Shown here piece after piece: positions 32,255 through 42,330 of a stretch of 64,000 nucleotides of DNA. The number at the start of each line of letters is the position of its first letter. The stretch's first letter is position 1. Source of the stretch: Pectobacterium cacticida (GTDB lineage: Bacteria; Pseudomonadota; Gammaproteobacteria; Enterobacterales; Enterobacteriaceae); NCBI RefSeq assembly GCF_036885195.1, contig NZ_CP133656.1, positions 806,001-870,000 on the forward strand. Direction: 5' to 3'. The notes below the pieces were generated by a model. The model was not told the DNA's origin. It saw only the letters and a program-made list of their open reading frames with translations, and searched no databases. Made by a program: the position numbers and the translations under genes.

Positions 32255-35191
32255 ATGCGTAAACAGTGGATCTGGATGACTGGGTGGTTAGTGTTATTCA
32301 CATTCTGGCTTCCGGCAAGCTGGGCTGAAACTGGCTGGCAGCCGCTAGCTCAGACCATCCGAAAAAGTGAAAAAGATCCGCGACATTACCAGGCGATCAA
32401 ACTGGATAACGGCATGGTCGTGTTGTTGGTTTCCGATCCGCAGGCGTCTAAATCACTGGCATCACTGGCGTTGCCTATTGGCTCATTGGACGATCCCAAT
32501 AGTCAGTTGGGGTTAGCGCATTATCTCGAACACATGGTGCTGATGGGGTCCAAGCGTTACCCCGAGCCGGAAGCGTTATCCGAGTTTTTGAAAAAGCATG
32601 GCGGTAGCTACAACGCCAGTACGGCATCTTACCGCACGGCATTTTATCTGGAAGTGGAAAACGGAGCGCTGCGGCCCGCGGTGGATCGTCTGGCTGATGC
32701 GATAGCAGAGCCCCTTCTCGATCCGGTGAACGCCGATCGTGAGCGTCATGCCGTGAATGCGGAATTGACGATGGCGCGTTCGCGCGACGGTCACCGCATG
32801 GCGCAAGTTGGGGCAGAGACGCTGAATCCGCTGCACCCAAGCGCACGTTTTTCGGGAGGTAACCTTGAAACGCTGAGCGATAAACCCGGCAGTAAATTAC
32901 ATGATGAACTGGTGAAGTTTTACCAGAAATACTACTCAGCTAATCTGATGAAAGGCGTGATTTACAGTAATCAACCGCTGTCTGAATTGGCGACGATAGC
33001 GGTGGATACCTTTGGTCGTATTGCTAATCGTCATGCCAGCGTTCCGGTCATTACCGTTCCGGTCACGACGGAGAAGCAGCGCGGCGTGATGCTTCACTAT
33101 GTTCCCGCGCAGCCAAAGAAACAGCTCCGGATCGAGTTTCGCGTTAGCAATATTAGTCAGGCATTTCGCAGTAAGACGGATACTTACATTAGTTATCTGA
33201 TCGGTAATCGTAGCCAGAATACGCTCTCTGACTGGCTGCAAAAGGAAGGGCTGGTTGAGTCTATCGGTGCAGGGTCGTCGCCGATGCTCGATCGTAACGG
33301 CGGCCTGTTCGCTATTTCAGTCTCGCTAACGGATAAAGGGCTGGCTCAGCGTGACGAGGTCATCGCCGCCATATTTCGTTACCTGCAACAAATCCGTACC
33401 GAGGGAATTCAGCCACGTTATTTTGATGAGATGGCGCATGTTCTCGATCTGGATTTCCGTTATCCGTCCATTAGCCGGGATATGGATTACATAGAATGGC
33501 TGGTGGATACTATGCTACGGGTACCAATCGAACATACCCTTGATGCGCAATATATTGCGGATCGCTACGATCCGCAGGCTATTGCTGCGCGTCTGGAAGA
33601 GATGGCGCCGCAGAATGCGCGTATCTGGATTATTAGTCCGAATGAACCCCATAACAAAGTCGCCTATTTTGTCGATGCACCCTATGAGATGGACAAAATC
33701 CCATCAGAAACCTTCGCTAAATGGCAACGGTTAGGGCAAAAAATCGCGCTGTCACTACCCACGATAAACCCTTATATCCCGAATGATTTTTCTCTGATCG
33801 ATGTGGATAAGACAATAGTGAAGCCGTCGCTCCTGCTAAATCAGCCAGGGCTGCGTGTGTTGTATATGCCCAGCCGCTATTTTTCCGATGAGCCAAAAGC
33901 GGAAATCACGTTATATCTGCGCAATCAGGAGGCGCGCAGCACCGCCCGCCATCAGGTATTGTTTGCGTTAAACGATTATCTGGCAGGTCTGGCGTTAGAT
34001 GAACTCAGCTACCAGGCTTCGATTGGGGGGATCGGTTTTTCCACCCGCAGTAATGATGGCCTGGTAATTAGCTCCAACGGCTACACTCAGCATCTACCAC
34101 AACTGTTGGTGACGCTGGCAGATGGCTATGCCTCCTTTAATCCAACCGAAGCACAATTGGAGCAGGCAAAATCCTGGTATTTACAGCAGTTGGATGCGGT
34201 AGAAAAGTCAAAAGCGTTTGAACAGGCGTTGCAGCCAATTCAGGCATTATCACAACTACCTTATTTCGAACGCAGCGAACGCCGTAATCTGCTAAAGGAT
34301 ATTCGCTTACAAGATGTCGTTAACTACCGTAACGACTTATTGCACAAAGCGACGCCGGAAATGTTAGTCGTAGGTAACCTATCGCCAGAGCGCGTTATCG
34401 AGTTAGCCAATACGCTGAAAGCGCATCTGAAAGCGGAGGGGGAAAATCTGTCACGTAGTGACGATGTCAAAGTGAGTAAAGCGCAGCTTGCTAACCTACA
34501 GCGTCCAGGTAGTAGCTCAGATTCTGCTTTAGCGGCGGTATATGTGCCGGCAGGCTACTCGGAAATACAAAGCATGGCGTACAGCTCGGTATTGGGGCAA
34601 ATCATTCAGCCCTGGTTCTACAGCCAGTTAAGAACGGAGGAGCAGCTCGGCTATGCTGTGTTCGCCTTCCCATTCTCTATTGGCCGGCAGATGGGCATCG
34701 GCTTCCTGCTGCAAAGCAATAGTAAACAGCCTGCGTATCTTTATCAGCGTTATGAAGATTTTTATCAAAAAGCACAAAAGCGGCTGCGTGAAATGCGCGA
34801 AGAGGAATTTGCGCAGTACAAACAAGGTGTGATTAATGAATTGCGCCAGCGTCCGCAAACACTGGGTGAAGAGGCTGGCCGCTTCCGCAAGGATTTGGAT
34901 CGGGAAAACTTTGCCTTTGACTCGCGTGAAAAATTGATCGCGCAAATTAAACCGCTGACGGTAACGCAACTGGCCGATTTCTTTCAACAGGCGCTAAAGC
35001 CAGAAGGATTAGCGGTTCTGTCGCAAATTTCTGGCAGTCATCATGGCAAGGCGGATTATGCTGCGCCTAAAGGATGGCATACCTACGCGGATGCGTCCTC
35101 GTTGCAGAAGACGCTACCGCATGAGAACCCCCCCGCCATGATTCCAGCGCCAACAGCGTCGGGCATCGCTGAGAAGGTTGCTGTGGAATGA
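32255..35191 (+). CDS. ptrA: Protease III (pitrilysin)
   Basis: A periplasmic M16 zinc peptidase that degrades small proteins and peptides such as insulin chains. From the ATG at 32255 it is 978 residues (E. coli 962) with a clean signal peptide ending PASWA-ETGWQPL. Upstream GTG (32228) and ATG (32237) starts are possible, but spacing to the purine-rich sequence is poor. The zinc motif is HYLEH (in LGLAHYLEHMVLMG) and the third ligand Glu is in AVNAELTMARSRDG. It overlaps recB by four bases, the conserved recC-ptrA-recB arrangement, though its role in recombination is nil as far as known. Confidence 0.96.
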   Translation: MRKQWIWMTGWLVLFTFWLPASWAETGWQPLAQTIRKSEKDPRHYQAIKLDNGMVVLLVSDPQASKSLASLALPIGSLDDPNSQLGLAHYLEHMVLMGSKRYPEPEALSEFLKKHGGSYNASTASYRTAFYLEVENGALRPAVDRLADAIAEPLLDPVNADRERHAVNAELTMARSRDGHRMAQVGAETLNPLHPSARFSGGNLETLSDKPGSKLHDELVKFYQKYYSANLMKGVIYSNQPLSELATIAVDTFGRIANRHASVPVITVPVTTEKQRGVMLHYVPAQPKKQLRIEFRVSNISQAFRSKTDTYISYLIGNRSQNTLSDWLQKEGLVESIGAGSSPMLDRNGGLFAISVSLTDKGLAQRDEVIAAIFRYLQQIRTEGIQPRYFDEMAHVLDLDFRYPSISRDMDYIEWLVDTMLRVPIEHTLDAQYIADRYDPQAIAARLEEMAPQNARIWIISPNEPHNKVAYFVDAPYEMDKIPSETFAKWQRLGQKIALSLPTINPYIPNDFSLIDVDKTIVKPSLLLNQPGLRVLYMPSRYFSDEPKAEITLYLRNQEARSTARHQVLFALNDYLAGLALDELSYQASIGGIGFSTRSNDGLVISSNGYTQHLPQLLVTLADGYASFNPTEAQLEQAKSWYLQQLDAVEKSKAFEQALQPIQALSQLPYFERSERRNLLKDIRLQDVVNYRNDLLHKATPEMLVVGNLSPERVIELANTLKAHLKAEGENLSRSDDVKVSKAQLANLQRPGSSSDSALAAVYVPAGYSEIQSMAYSSVLGQIIQPWFYSQLRTEEQLGYAVFAFPFSIGRQMGIGFLLQSNSKQPAYLYQRYEDFYQKAQKRLREMREEEFAQYKQGVINELRQRPQTLGEEAGRFRKDLDRENFAFDSREKLIAQIKPLTVTQLADFFQQALKPEGLAVLSQISGSHHGKADYAAPKGWHTYADASSLQKTLPHENPPAMIPAPTASGIAEKVAVE

Positions 35192-38100
35192 CAAATGTTG
35201 CGCCGCAATCGTTAGACGTTATGTCGTTGCCGCTTTACGGGGAGCGACTAATTGAGGCGTCGGCCGGAACCGGGAAAACGTATACGCTTGCGGTACTTTA
35301 CTTGCGTCTGCTGCTGGGGCTTGGTCAACAAGCGGCGTATCCACGCCCGTTACTGGTCGAGGAAATTCTCGTTGTCACTTTTACGGAAGCCGCGACGGAG
35401 GAATTACGAGAGCGTATCCGTGCCAGAATCCACGCATTGCGCATTGCCTGCCTGCGCACCAGCGCGCCGGGTAATATGGCGCAGACGTATAAGGATGCAT
35501 CTCTTCGACCATTGTTGGCGGAAATCGCGGATCTTAGCGAGGCGGCCGATATCTTGCTGGCAGCTGAACGGCAAATGGATGAGGCGGCGATCTACACGAT
35601 CCATGGTTTTTGCCAACGAATGCTTAGTACGAATGCGTTTGAGTCCGGTGTCCTGTTTGAACATGTGCTGATAGAAGATGAGCAGCCGCTGCGGCGTCAG
35701 GCCTGTGCTGATTTCTGGCGTCGTTATTGCTACCCGCTACCGGTCGCTATTGCTCGAATTATCGGTCTGGAGTGGAAAGGGCCGGAAGATCTGCTGGCCG
35801 ACTTAGCGCCTTATCTGCACGGCGAAGCGCCCGCATTGCGCCTGATGCCAGAGGAGGGCGAGACGTTGCAGCGTCGGCATGAGAAGATCGTCGCGACGAT
35901 CGATGCCTATAAACAACATTGGCTGGCGTCAGCGGCGGGTTTGGAAGCGCTGATTCGTGATTCTGGCGTTGATAAACGCAGCTATAGCAGCAAACATCTT
36001 CCCAACTGGCTACAGAAAGTCACTCAGTGGGCGGCGCAGCCAACACGGGATTATCAACTGCCGAAAGAGTTGGAGAGGTTTGCCCAGCACACGTTAATCG
36101 AGAAGACCAAGAAGGGCGAGCCGCCCGTCCATGCCCTGTTTGAGGAAACGCAGCGGTTGCTGGAAACCACGCTATCTCTGCGTGACTTGGTCATTGTGCG
36201 TGCGCTATCGGCGATCCGAACGTCGGTAAATGAGGAAAAGCGGCAGCGTGCAGAGTTGGGTTTTGACGATCTGCTGGGCCGTTTGGATGCGGCGTTACAG
36301 CAACCGGAGGGGGATCGGCTTGCCAGCGCTATCCGCGAACGCTATCCGGTGGCGATGATCGATGAGTTCCAGGATACCGATCCTCAACAATATCGGATTT
36401 TCAGAACGTTATACGTCGGGCAGCCTCAGTGTGGCCTGCTATTGATCGGCGATCCTAAGCAGGCAATTTATGCTTTTCGCGGTGCGGACATTTTTACTTA
36501 CATGCATGCTCGAGGGGAAGTCCACGCGCATTATACTTTGGCGACGAACTGGCGATCGTCGCACCAGATGGTTCATGGCGTTAATCGTCTGTTTGAACGT
36601 CTCGACAATCCTTTTATTTTTCAAGATATCCCCTTCCAGTCGGTTAAGCCTGCCGAGGCTAAACGCGGTTTGCGGTTTGAGATAGCAGGCAAGCTTCAGC
36701 CTGCTCTGCAATACTGGCTGACGGGCCAGGAACCTATTGGTATTGGCGATTATCAACAACAGATGGCGCGCCAATGTGCCGCGCAGATCCGTGACTGGCT
36801 GTCCGCCAGCCAGCGTAATGAAGCCTGGTTGATCAGTGATGATTCGCGGCGTTTGGTTCAGGCGTCCGATATGAGCGTGCTGGTGCGTAGCCGACGCGAA
36901 GCCTCATTGATTCGTGATGCTCTTAAACGTTTGTCCATTCCTTCAGTATACCTGTCTAACCGAGACAGCGTCTTTGGTACGCCAGAAGCCAGTGATATTT
37001 TATGGGTGTTACAGGCGGTGCTGGCACCAGAACAGGAACGTACATTACGCAGTGCGATGGCGACGTCCTTGATGGGGATGGATGCCGTGCAGGTTGATGC
37101 ATTGGGGCAAAGTGAAAGGGCATGGGACGCGCTGGTGGATGAATTTGCAGGATATCGTGCGTTGTGGCGTCAGCGCGGCGTGCTACCCATGCTGCGTGCG
37201 CTAATGAGCCAACATCGGCTGGCCGAGAATCTACTCGCGAGTGCCGACGGGGAGCGTCGTCTGACCGATATTCTGCATATTGGCGAATTGTTGCAGGATG
37301 CGTCGTCAATGCTCGATAGTGAACACGCGCTGGTGCGCTGGTTATCGCAACAGATTGCCCAGCCAAATCCGCAAGCCGAGAATCAACAACTACGTTTGGA
37401 AAGCGATCGCCATCTGGTTCAGATCGTGACGATCCATAAATCGAAAGGGCTGGAATATCCGCTGGTATGGCTGCCTTTCATCAGTAATTATCGCGTGCAG
37501 GAGCAGGGGGTCTATCACGATCGCGCCAGCTATCAGGCTATGCTGGATCTGCAAAATAGTGAAGAAACGCAAAAACTGGCGGAAGAGGAGCGGTTGGCAG
37601 AAGATTTACGCCTGCTATATGTCGCTCTGACGCGATCTATTTATCATTGTAGTGTTGGCGTCGCGCCCATCCAGCGATCGCGCAAGAAAGACGGCAGCAG
37701 CGATATGCATCTGAGCGCGTTAGGCTATTTACTGCAACGGGGTAAAGAAGCTGAGGCTGCCACACTCGTCAGCGAGTTGGAAAGCATGGTGGGCGACGGC
37801 GTCGAATTGACGCCACTATCGCTAATTGACGAACGGCGTTGGCAACCGGATAGACCTGACTCGACAACGCTTTTGGCTCGCCATATTACGCGTCGGTTGA
37901 GTGATGATTGGCGGGTCACCAGCTATTCTGGGCTGCAACAGCACGGTTCAGCCAGTGTGCAGGAGTTGGTGCCGCGACTGGATATTGAAGCGATAAGCGA
38001 ACGTCAGCGTGAGGCGGAAGGCCATCTGACCCCGCATACCTTTCCACGCGGTGCGAGTCCCGGGACGTTTCTGCATAGTCTGTTTGAAACGCTGGATTTT

Positions 38101-38799
38101 ACCCAGCCCGTAGAAGAAGGATGGCTGATCGATCAGTTGCAATTACACGGGTTTGACGTTCGCTGGAGCCCGGTCTTGAAGGCATGGATGGACTCGCTGT
38201 TGAACACGCCGCTTGATGATCACGGGATTACGCTATCGTCACTGGAAAATAGGGATAAGCAGGCTGAATTACAGTTCTATATTCCCATTGAAGCACGGAT
38301 ACAGGCGGCACAGTTGGATCGATTAGCAAAGCGTTATGACGCGTTGTCTGCACTGTGCCCACCGCTTTCTTTTCAGCAGGTGAAAGGTATGTTGAAAGGG
38401 TTTATCGATCTGGTCTTTCGTTGGGAAGGGCGCTACTACCTACTCGATTACAAATCCAATTGGCTTGGCCCAGATGCCAGCGCGTATACCCAAGCGTCAA
38501 TGAGCCAATCGATGGCTGAACACCGTTACGATCTGCAATATCAGCTTTACACGTTGGCATTGCATCGTTATCTCGGCCATCGGATTGCGGACTACCACTA
38601 TGAGCGCCATTTTGGCGGAGTGTTTTATGTGTTTTTACGCGGCGTTGAGGCGGCTCATCCTGGTAATGGCATCTATGCGCTTCGCCCCGCAGCTGAATTT
38701 GTTACTGAGCTTGATGCGCTTTTCAACGGTGAGCCATTAAAAGACGATGGCGGCAAGGGTATAGGAATGGATGATGTTGATTCAGGGCTACCCGCATGA
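35188..38799 (+). CDS. recB: Exodeoxyribonuclease V subunit beta (RecB)
   Basis: RecB is a 3'-5' superfamily 1 helicase and the only nuclease of RecBCD, and it loads RecA after Chi. The protein is 1203 residues (E. coli 1180). Walker A is EASAGTGKTYTL (residues 23-34), motif II is MIDEFQDTDPQQYRIF, and a later helicase motif is HKSKGLEYPLVWLPF. The C-terminal nuclease domain has GFIDLVFRWEGRYYLLDYKSN, containing the metal-binding Asp and the D-x-K catalytic pair. The start overlaps ptrA by four bases and the stop overlaps recD by four. Confidence 0.97.
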   Translation: MTNVAPQSLDVMSLPLYGERLIEASAGTGKTYTLAVLYLRLLLGLGQQAAYPRPLLVEEILVVTFTEAATEELRERIRARIHALRIACLRTSAPGNMAQTYKDASLRPLLAEIADLSEAADILLAAERQMDEAAIYTIHGFCQRMLSTNAFESGVLFEHVLIEDEQPLRRQACADFWRRYCYPLPVAIARIIGLEWKGPEDLLADLAPYLHGEAPALRLMPEEGETLQRRHEKIVATIDAYKQHWLASAAGLEALIRDSGVDKRSYSSKHLPNWLQKVTQWAAQPTRDYQLPKELERFAQHTLIEKTKKGEPPVHALFEETQRLLETTLSLRDLVIVRALSAIRTSVNEEKRQRAELGFDDLLGRLDAALQQPEGDRLASAIRERYPVAMIDEFQDTDPQQYRIFRTLYVGQPQCGLLLIGDPKQAIYAFRGADIFTYMHARGEVHAHYTLATNWRSSHQMVHGVNRLFERLDNPFIFQDIPFQSVKPAEAKRGLRFEIAGKLQPALQYWLTGQEPIGIGDYQQQMARQCAAQIRDWLSASQRNEAWLISDDSRRLVQASDMSVLVRSRREASLIRDALKRLSIPSVYLSNRDSVFGTPEASDILWVLQAVLAPEQERTLRSAMATSLMGMDAVQVDALGQSERAWDALVDEFAGYRALWRQRGVLPMLRALMSQHRLAENLLASADGERRLTDILHIGELLQDASSMLDSEHALVRWLSQQIAQPNPQAENQQLRLESDRHLVQIVTIHKSKGLEYPLVWLPFISNYRVQEQGVYHDRASYQAMLDLQNSEETQKLAEEERLAEDLRLLYVALTRSIYHCSVGVAPIQRSRKKDGSSDMHLSALGYLLQRGKEAEAATLVSELESMVGDGVELTPLSLIDERRWQPDRPDSTTLLARHITRRLSDDWRVTSYSGLQQHGSASVQELVPRLDIEAISERQREAEGHLTPHTFPRGASPGTFLHSLFETLDFTQPVEEGWLIDQLQLHGFDVRWSPVLKAWMDSLLNTPLDDHGITLSSLENRDKQAELQFYIPIEARIQAAQLDRLAKRYDALSALCPPLSFQQVKGMLKGFIDLVFRWEGRYYLLDYKSNWLGPDASAYTQASMSQSMAEHRYDLQYQLYTLALHRYLGHRIADYHYERHFGGVFYVFLRGVEAAHPGNGIYALRPAAEFVTELDALFNGEPLKDDGGKGIGMDDVDSGLPA

Positions 38800-40655
38800 T
38801 CGCGTTGCTTGAAACGGCGCTAGCGCGGCGCTTGTTACGACCACTGGATATTCAGTTTGCCAGAATGCTGGCGGATGAGACGCAGCCCGCGTTACTGCTG
38901 GCCGCGGCCTGCCTGAGCGCACATTCAGGAGCGGGGCATGTTTGTTTACCGCTGGCGAATTTGCAGGCGCAGACCCTGTTTGATGGTCGCGAGCCCGACC
39001 TGGCGCAAGACCTACTCACACAGGCGGGGGTAAACACGGTTTGTGCATGGCAGCAGTGTTTGCAGTCCTTTGATGCCGTCAGCGACGGGAGTACATCAAC
39101 GCCGCTGGTGTTGCAAGAAGAACGGCTGTATTTACAGCGTAACTGGCAGAGTGAAGGTCGCGTGGCGCAGTTTATCGCCGGCGAGCGTGAGATGCCCGCC
39201 TTTGACGAGTCCGCGATCCGGGCGGTTCTTGACCGTCTGTTTCCTAAAACAGACGACGAGGTTGACTGGCAAAAGGTGGCGGCGGCCGTTGCCCTGACCC
39301 GCCGTATTGCGGTTATTTCCGGTGGCCCGGGGACAGGGAAGACGACGACGGTTGCCAAACTTCTGGCGGCGCTAATTGAGCTAAATACCGGACCGGCGTT
39401 ACGGATTCAATTAGCCGCGCCTACCGGAAAAGCCGCCGCGCGCCTGACGGAATCCTTGGGGGCGGCATTACAGCGTCTGGTGGTCGATCAACGGCAGCGA
39501 GAAGCATTCCCACAGGAAGCGACAACACTCCATCGTCTTTTGGGCGCGGTGGCAGATAGCCAGCGGCTGCGTTACCATCAGAATAATCCGTTACATGTGG
39601 ATGTACTCATTGTGGACGAGGCATCGATGGTCGATCTACCGATGATGGCGAATGTAATAGCCGCGCTCCCGGCACAGGCCCGCCTTATTTTTCTCGGCGA
39701 TCGCGATCAGTTGGCGTCCGTCGAAGCGGGGGCTGTATTAGGTGATATCTGTCGCTTCGCCGAAGCGGGTTATAGCCAGGGGCGGGCGCAACAACTTCAT
39801 CGATTAACGGGATGTCAGCTTGTCGGCGGTGGAGCTAAAGAACAAACGACGGTCAGCGACAGTATCTGCCTGCTACGTCGTAGCTATCGGTTCGATCCGC
39901 ATTCCGGTATTGGGCAACTCGCGCTCGCCGTGAATCGTGGTGATGATGTGCGTGTCCGTGCGGTACTCAATGGCGAATTTGCCGACATTATCTGTCGTCC
40001 GATTGACGAGGTAGAGGCATATCAGGGAATGCTGGCGCAGTGTGTCGCCGGGTATCGAGAGTACTTGCAGCTTATTGCGGCAGGCGCGCGACCGGATGCC
40101 GTGCTTTCCGCTTTCTTGCGTTATCGGCAACTGTGTGCGTTGCGTGAAGGGCCGTTTGGCGTCGCCGGTCTGAATCAGCGTATTGAGCAGGCCTTACATC
40201 AGGCCGGGTTGATTCAGCGTAGTCGTAACCCGTTGAATCGCTGGTATCCTGGTCGACCGGTCATGATTGAGCGTAACGATGTCGCATTAGGGTTATTTAA
40301 TGGCGATATTGGTATCGCGATGGTGGGGGAACGCGAGCAACTGCGCGTGTTTTTCCCTTTGCCGAATGGTGAAATGAAAGACGTCACGCCAAGCCGTCTG
40401 CCGCCGCATGAAACAGCTTATGCGATGACGGTGCATAAATCGCAGGGGTCGGAGTTCGATCATACGGCGTTGGTGCTGCCGAACCATGTCTTACCAGTGT
40501 TGACGCGTGAGTTAGTGTATACCGCGATCACGCGTGCGCGGCAGCGCTTGTCCATTTATACCGACATCGGCATTCTGTGTCGGGCAGTGCAGACGCCAAC
40601 GCAGCGCTATAGCGGCCTGAAAGAGAGAATTAGCGCACTGATGGAGCCTTCTTAA
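38796..40655 (+). CDS. recD: Exodeoxyribonuclease V subunit alpha (RecD)
   Basis: RecD is the faster 5'-3' superfamily 1 helicase of the RecBCD complex and controls its nuclease activity. It is 619 residues (E. coli 608). Walker A is GGPGTGKT at residues 176-183, motif II is VLIVDEASMVDLP, and the C-terminal UvrD-like motifs include AYAMTVHKSQGSEFDHTALV and RELVYTAITRARQRL. The four-base overlap with recB indicates coupled translation. It converges on argA. Confidence 0.97.
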   Translation: MIALLETALARRLLRPLDIQFARMLADETQPALLLAAACLSAHSGAGHVCLPLANLQAQTLFDGREPDLAQDLLTQAGVNTVCAWQQCLQSFDAVSDGSTSTPLVLQEERLYLQRNWQSEGRVAQFIAGEREMPAFDESAIRAVLDRLFPKTDDEVDWQKVAAAVALTRRIAVISGGPGTGKTTTVAKLLAALIELNTGPALRIQLAAPTGKAAARLTESLGAALQRLVVDQRQREAFPQEATTLHRLLGAVADSQRLRYHQNNPLHVDVLIVDEASMVDLPMMANVIAALPAQARLIFLGDRDQLASVEAGAVLGDICRFAEAGYSQGRAQQLHRLTGCQLVGGGAKEQTTVSDSICLLRRSYRFDPHSGIGQLALAVNRGDDVRVRAVLNGEFADIICRPIDEVEAYQGMLAQCVAGYREYLQLIAAGARPDAVLSAFLRYRQLCALREGPFGVAGLNQRIEQALHQAGLIQRSRNPLNRWYPGRPVMIERNDVALGLFNGDIGIAMVGEREQLRVFFPLPNGEMKDVTPSRLPPHETAYAMTVHKSQGSEFDHTALVLPNHVLPVLTRELVYTAITRARQRLSIYTDIGILCRAVQTPTQRYSGLKERISALMEPS

Positions 40656-40677
40656 GCGGCTCCCCACTGACGCAAAA

Positions 40678-40704
40678 GGGTGGCCGATGTTACGTCGACC
40701 ACCC
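40678..40704. terminator. Hairpin between convergent recD and argA
   Basis: GGGTGG (40678) pairs with CCACCC at the other end (to 40704), with further partial pairing of CCGA/TCGA inside. It lies between two convergent stop codons, but lacks a T-run on either side, so termination is only likely by position. Confidence 0.4.
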
Positions 40705-40727
40705 GACGCGGCAATAACAAGCATCCT

Positions 40728-42053
40728 TCAGAGATCCATCACCAGAATCTTCGAGCGGCGGTGATAGTTGTACAGCGCCTTTTTCTTCTTCGGTAGCATT
40801 TCCACATCGGCCGGTAAAAAACCGCGCTCCTGGAACCAATGAATGCTGTGTGTCGTTAGCACAAAGAGCTTTTGCAAGCCTTGCTGGCGTGCCTGAGCGG
40901 CAATGCGTTGCAACAGCATATCGCCGCGTGCCGAGCTGCGGTAATCCGGGTGAACCGCGACGCAAGCCATTTCGCCGATACTTTCTTCCGGGAAGGGATA
41001 TAGCGCGGCGCAGGCGATGGTGAGGTTATCGCGTACCACGATGGTAAATTTGTCGATCTCCATTTCTAGCTGCTCACGTGAGCGCCTCACCAGGATACCC
41101 TGTTCTTCTAGCGGACGAATAAGCTCCAGAATGCCGCCGATATCGTTAATCGTCGCACGGCGTACTTGTTCAGCACTTTCCATAACAATTTGCGTACCGA
41201 TTCCGTCGCGGGAGAACAGCTCTTGTAGTAGCGCGCCGTCATCCTGATAACTGATCAGATGGCTACGGCGTACGCCGCTACGACAGGCTTTGACCGCCCC
41301 GCGCAAAAATCTAACCGTACCAGAGTGGTAGTCACCCGCACGTTCCAGCGCGTCGATCCGCTTTTGCGCTTCATCGGGAAACAGCTCGGAAATGATGTTG
41401 CCATCTTCGTTAGTCACACCCTGTGAAGAGCAGAAGCCGATCATTTTTTCTGCCTTCAACTTAATCGCGAGCTGGGTTGCGACCTCTTCTGAGGTGAGAT
41501 TGAAACTTTCGCCTGTGACTGAGACCGCTACCGGGCCAAGCAAGACGATTGCGCCACTATTCAACTGGCGGTGAATGGCCTCTTCGTCGATGCGACGAAT
41601 GCGACCGCTGTGACAGTAATCTACTCCATCATCGACGCCAAGCGGTTGCGCGATAATAAAATTGCCGCTAACGACATTGATGTGAGCACCTTGCAGCGGC
41701 GTATTGTTCAGGCTCATCGATAGTCGAGCGGTGATGTCCAATTGCAACATGCCTGCGGCTTGTTTTACCAGTTCCAGCGTGGCGCTGTCGGTAATGCGAG
41801 TGTTTTTATGATAGTGAGGTTCTTGGTGATGCATAGTCAGGTTGGCGTCGATCTGGGGGCGTGCGCCATAGACGACGACCAGTTTAATGCCCAAACTGTG
41901 TAGCAACCCAATATCATTGACGATGCTAGAGAAGTTTGCATGTTCAATGGCTTCGCCACCTAACATGATGACAAATGTCTTGCCGCGATGGGCATTGATA
42001 TAGGGAACTGAATGGCGGAAGCCCTGAACCAGTTCTGTACTGCGTTCCTTCAC
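40728..42053 (-). CDS. argA: N-acetylglutamate synthase (amino-acid N-acetyltransferase)
   Basis: ArgA catalyses the first step of arginine synthesis, acetyl-CoA plus glutamate to N-acetylglutamate. It is 441 residues (E. coli 443) from a GTG start with GAGGG upstream. The N-terminal amino-acid-kinase-like domain (GKTFVIMLGGEAIEH, GIKLVVVYGARPQID) carries arginine feedback control, and the C-terminal GNAT domain (ACVAVHPDYRSSARGDMLLQRI) carries catalysis. Two ARG boxes lie just upstream, so ArgR repression is expected. Confidence 0.97.
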   Translation of the reverse strand: MKERSTELVQGFRHSVPYINAHRGKTFVIMLGGEAIEHANFSSIVNDIGLLHSLGIKLVVVYGARPQIDANLTMHHQEPHYHKNTRITDSATLELVKQAAGMLQLDITARLSMSLNNTPLQGAHINVVSGNFIIAQPLGVDDGVDYCHSGRIRRIDEEAIHRQLNSGAIVLLGPVAVSVTGESFNLTSEEVATQLAIKLKAEKMIGFCSSQGVTNEDGNIISELFPDEAQKRIDALERAGDYHSGTVRFLRGAVKACRSGVRRSHLISYQDDGALLQELFSRDGIGTQIVMESAEQVRRATINDIGGILELIRPLEEQGILVRRSREQLEMEIDKFTIVVRDNLTIACAALYPFPEESIGEMACVAVHPDYRSSARGDMLLQRIAAQARQQGLQKLFVLTTHSIHWFQERGFLPADVEMLPKKKKALYNYHRRSKILVMDL

Positions 42054-42066
42054 TGTTAACCCTCTC

Positions 42067-42105
42067 TCTGCATTTTTATTCGTAATTTCTGTATTTTTAT
42101 TCTTT
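42067..42105 (-). promoter_or_regulatory. Tandem ARG boxes (ArgR operator) of argA
   Basis: Two 18-bp boxes, TCTGCATTTTTATTCGTA (42067-42084) and TCTGTATTTTTATTCTTT (42088-42105), each match the ARG box consensus WNTGAATWWWWATTCANW at 16 of 18 positions. They are separated by 3 bp, giving the 21-bp centre spacing used by the ArgR hexamer. They start 14 bp upstream of the argA start codon. Confidence 0.85.
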
Positions 42106-42330
42106 ATTTAATAAAAGGCAAGAGGAAGTCATCGTCAGGAAAACCACGATACTGTGCTAAATTCATTCGGTTCGCCTGTTATAAGGCTTGTTGATGATTT
42201 TTGCATGACAGCACGAAGCCAATTGGTTAAAGTTTTCGGCAATTTCTTGTTTTTTATCCTTTGATGGCCTATCCAATGCATTAGCTATTGAATAATGCCG
42301 GATAACGTACAGCAATCAGATCGGAGTGAC

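Noticed and set aside
42295..42330. Earlier ATG for amiC
   Set aside because: It would put 12 extra residues before the twin-arginine signal and has no ribosome binding site, whereas 42331 has GGAG at good spacing and the family length.
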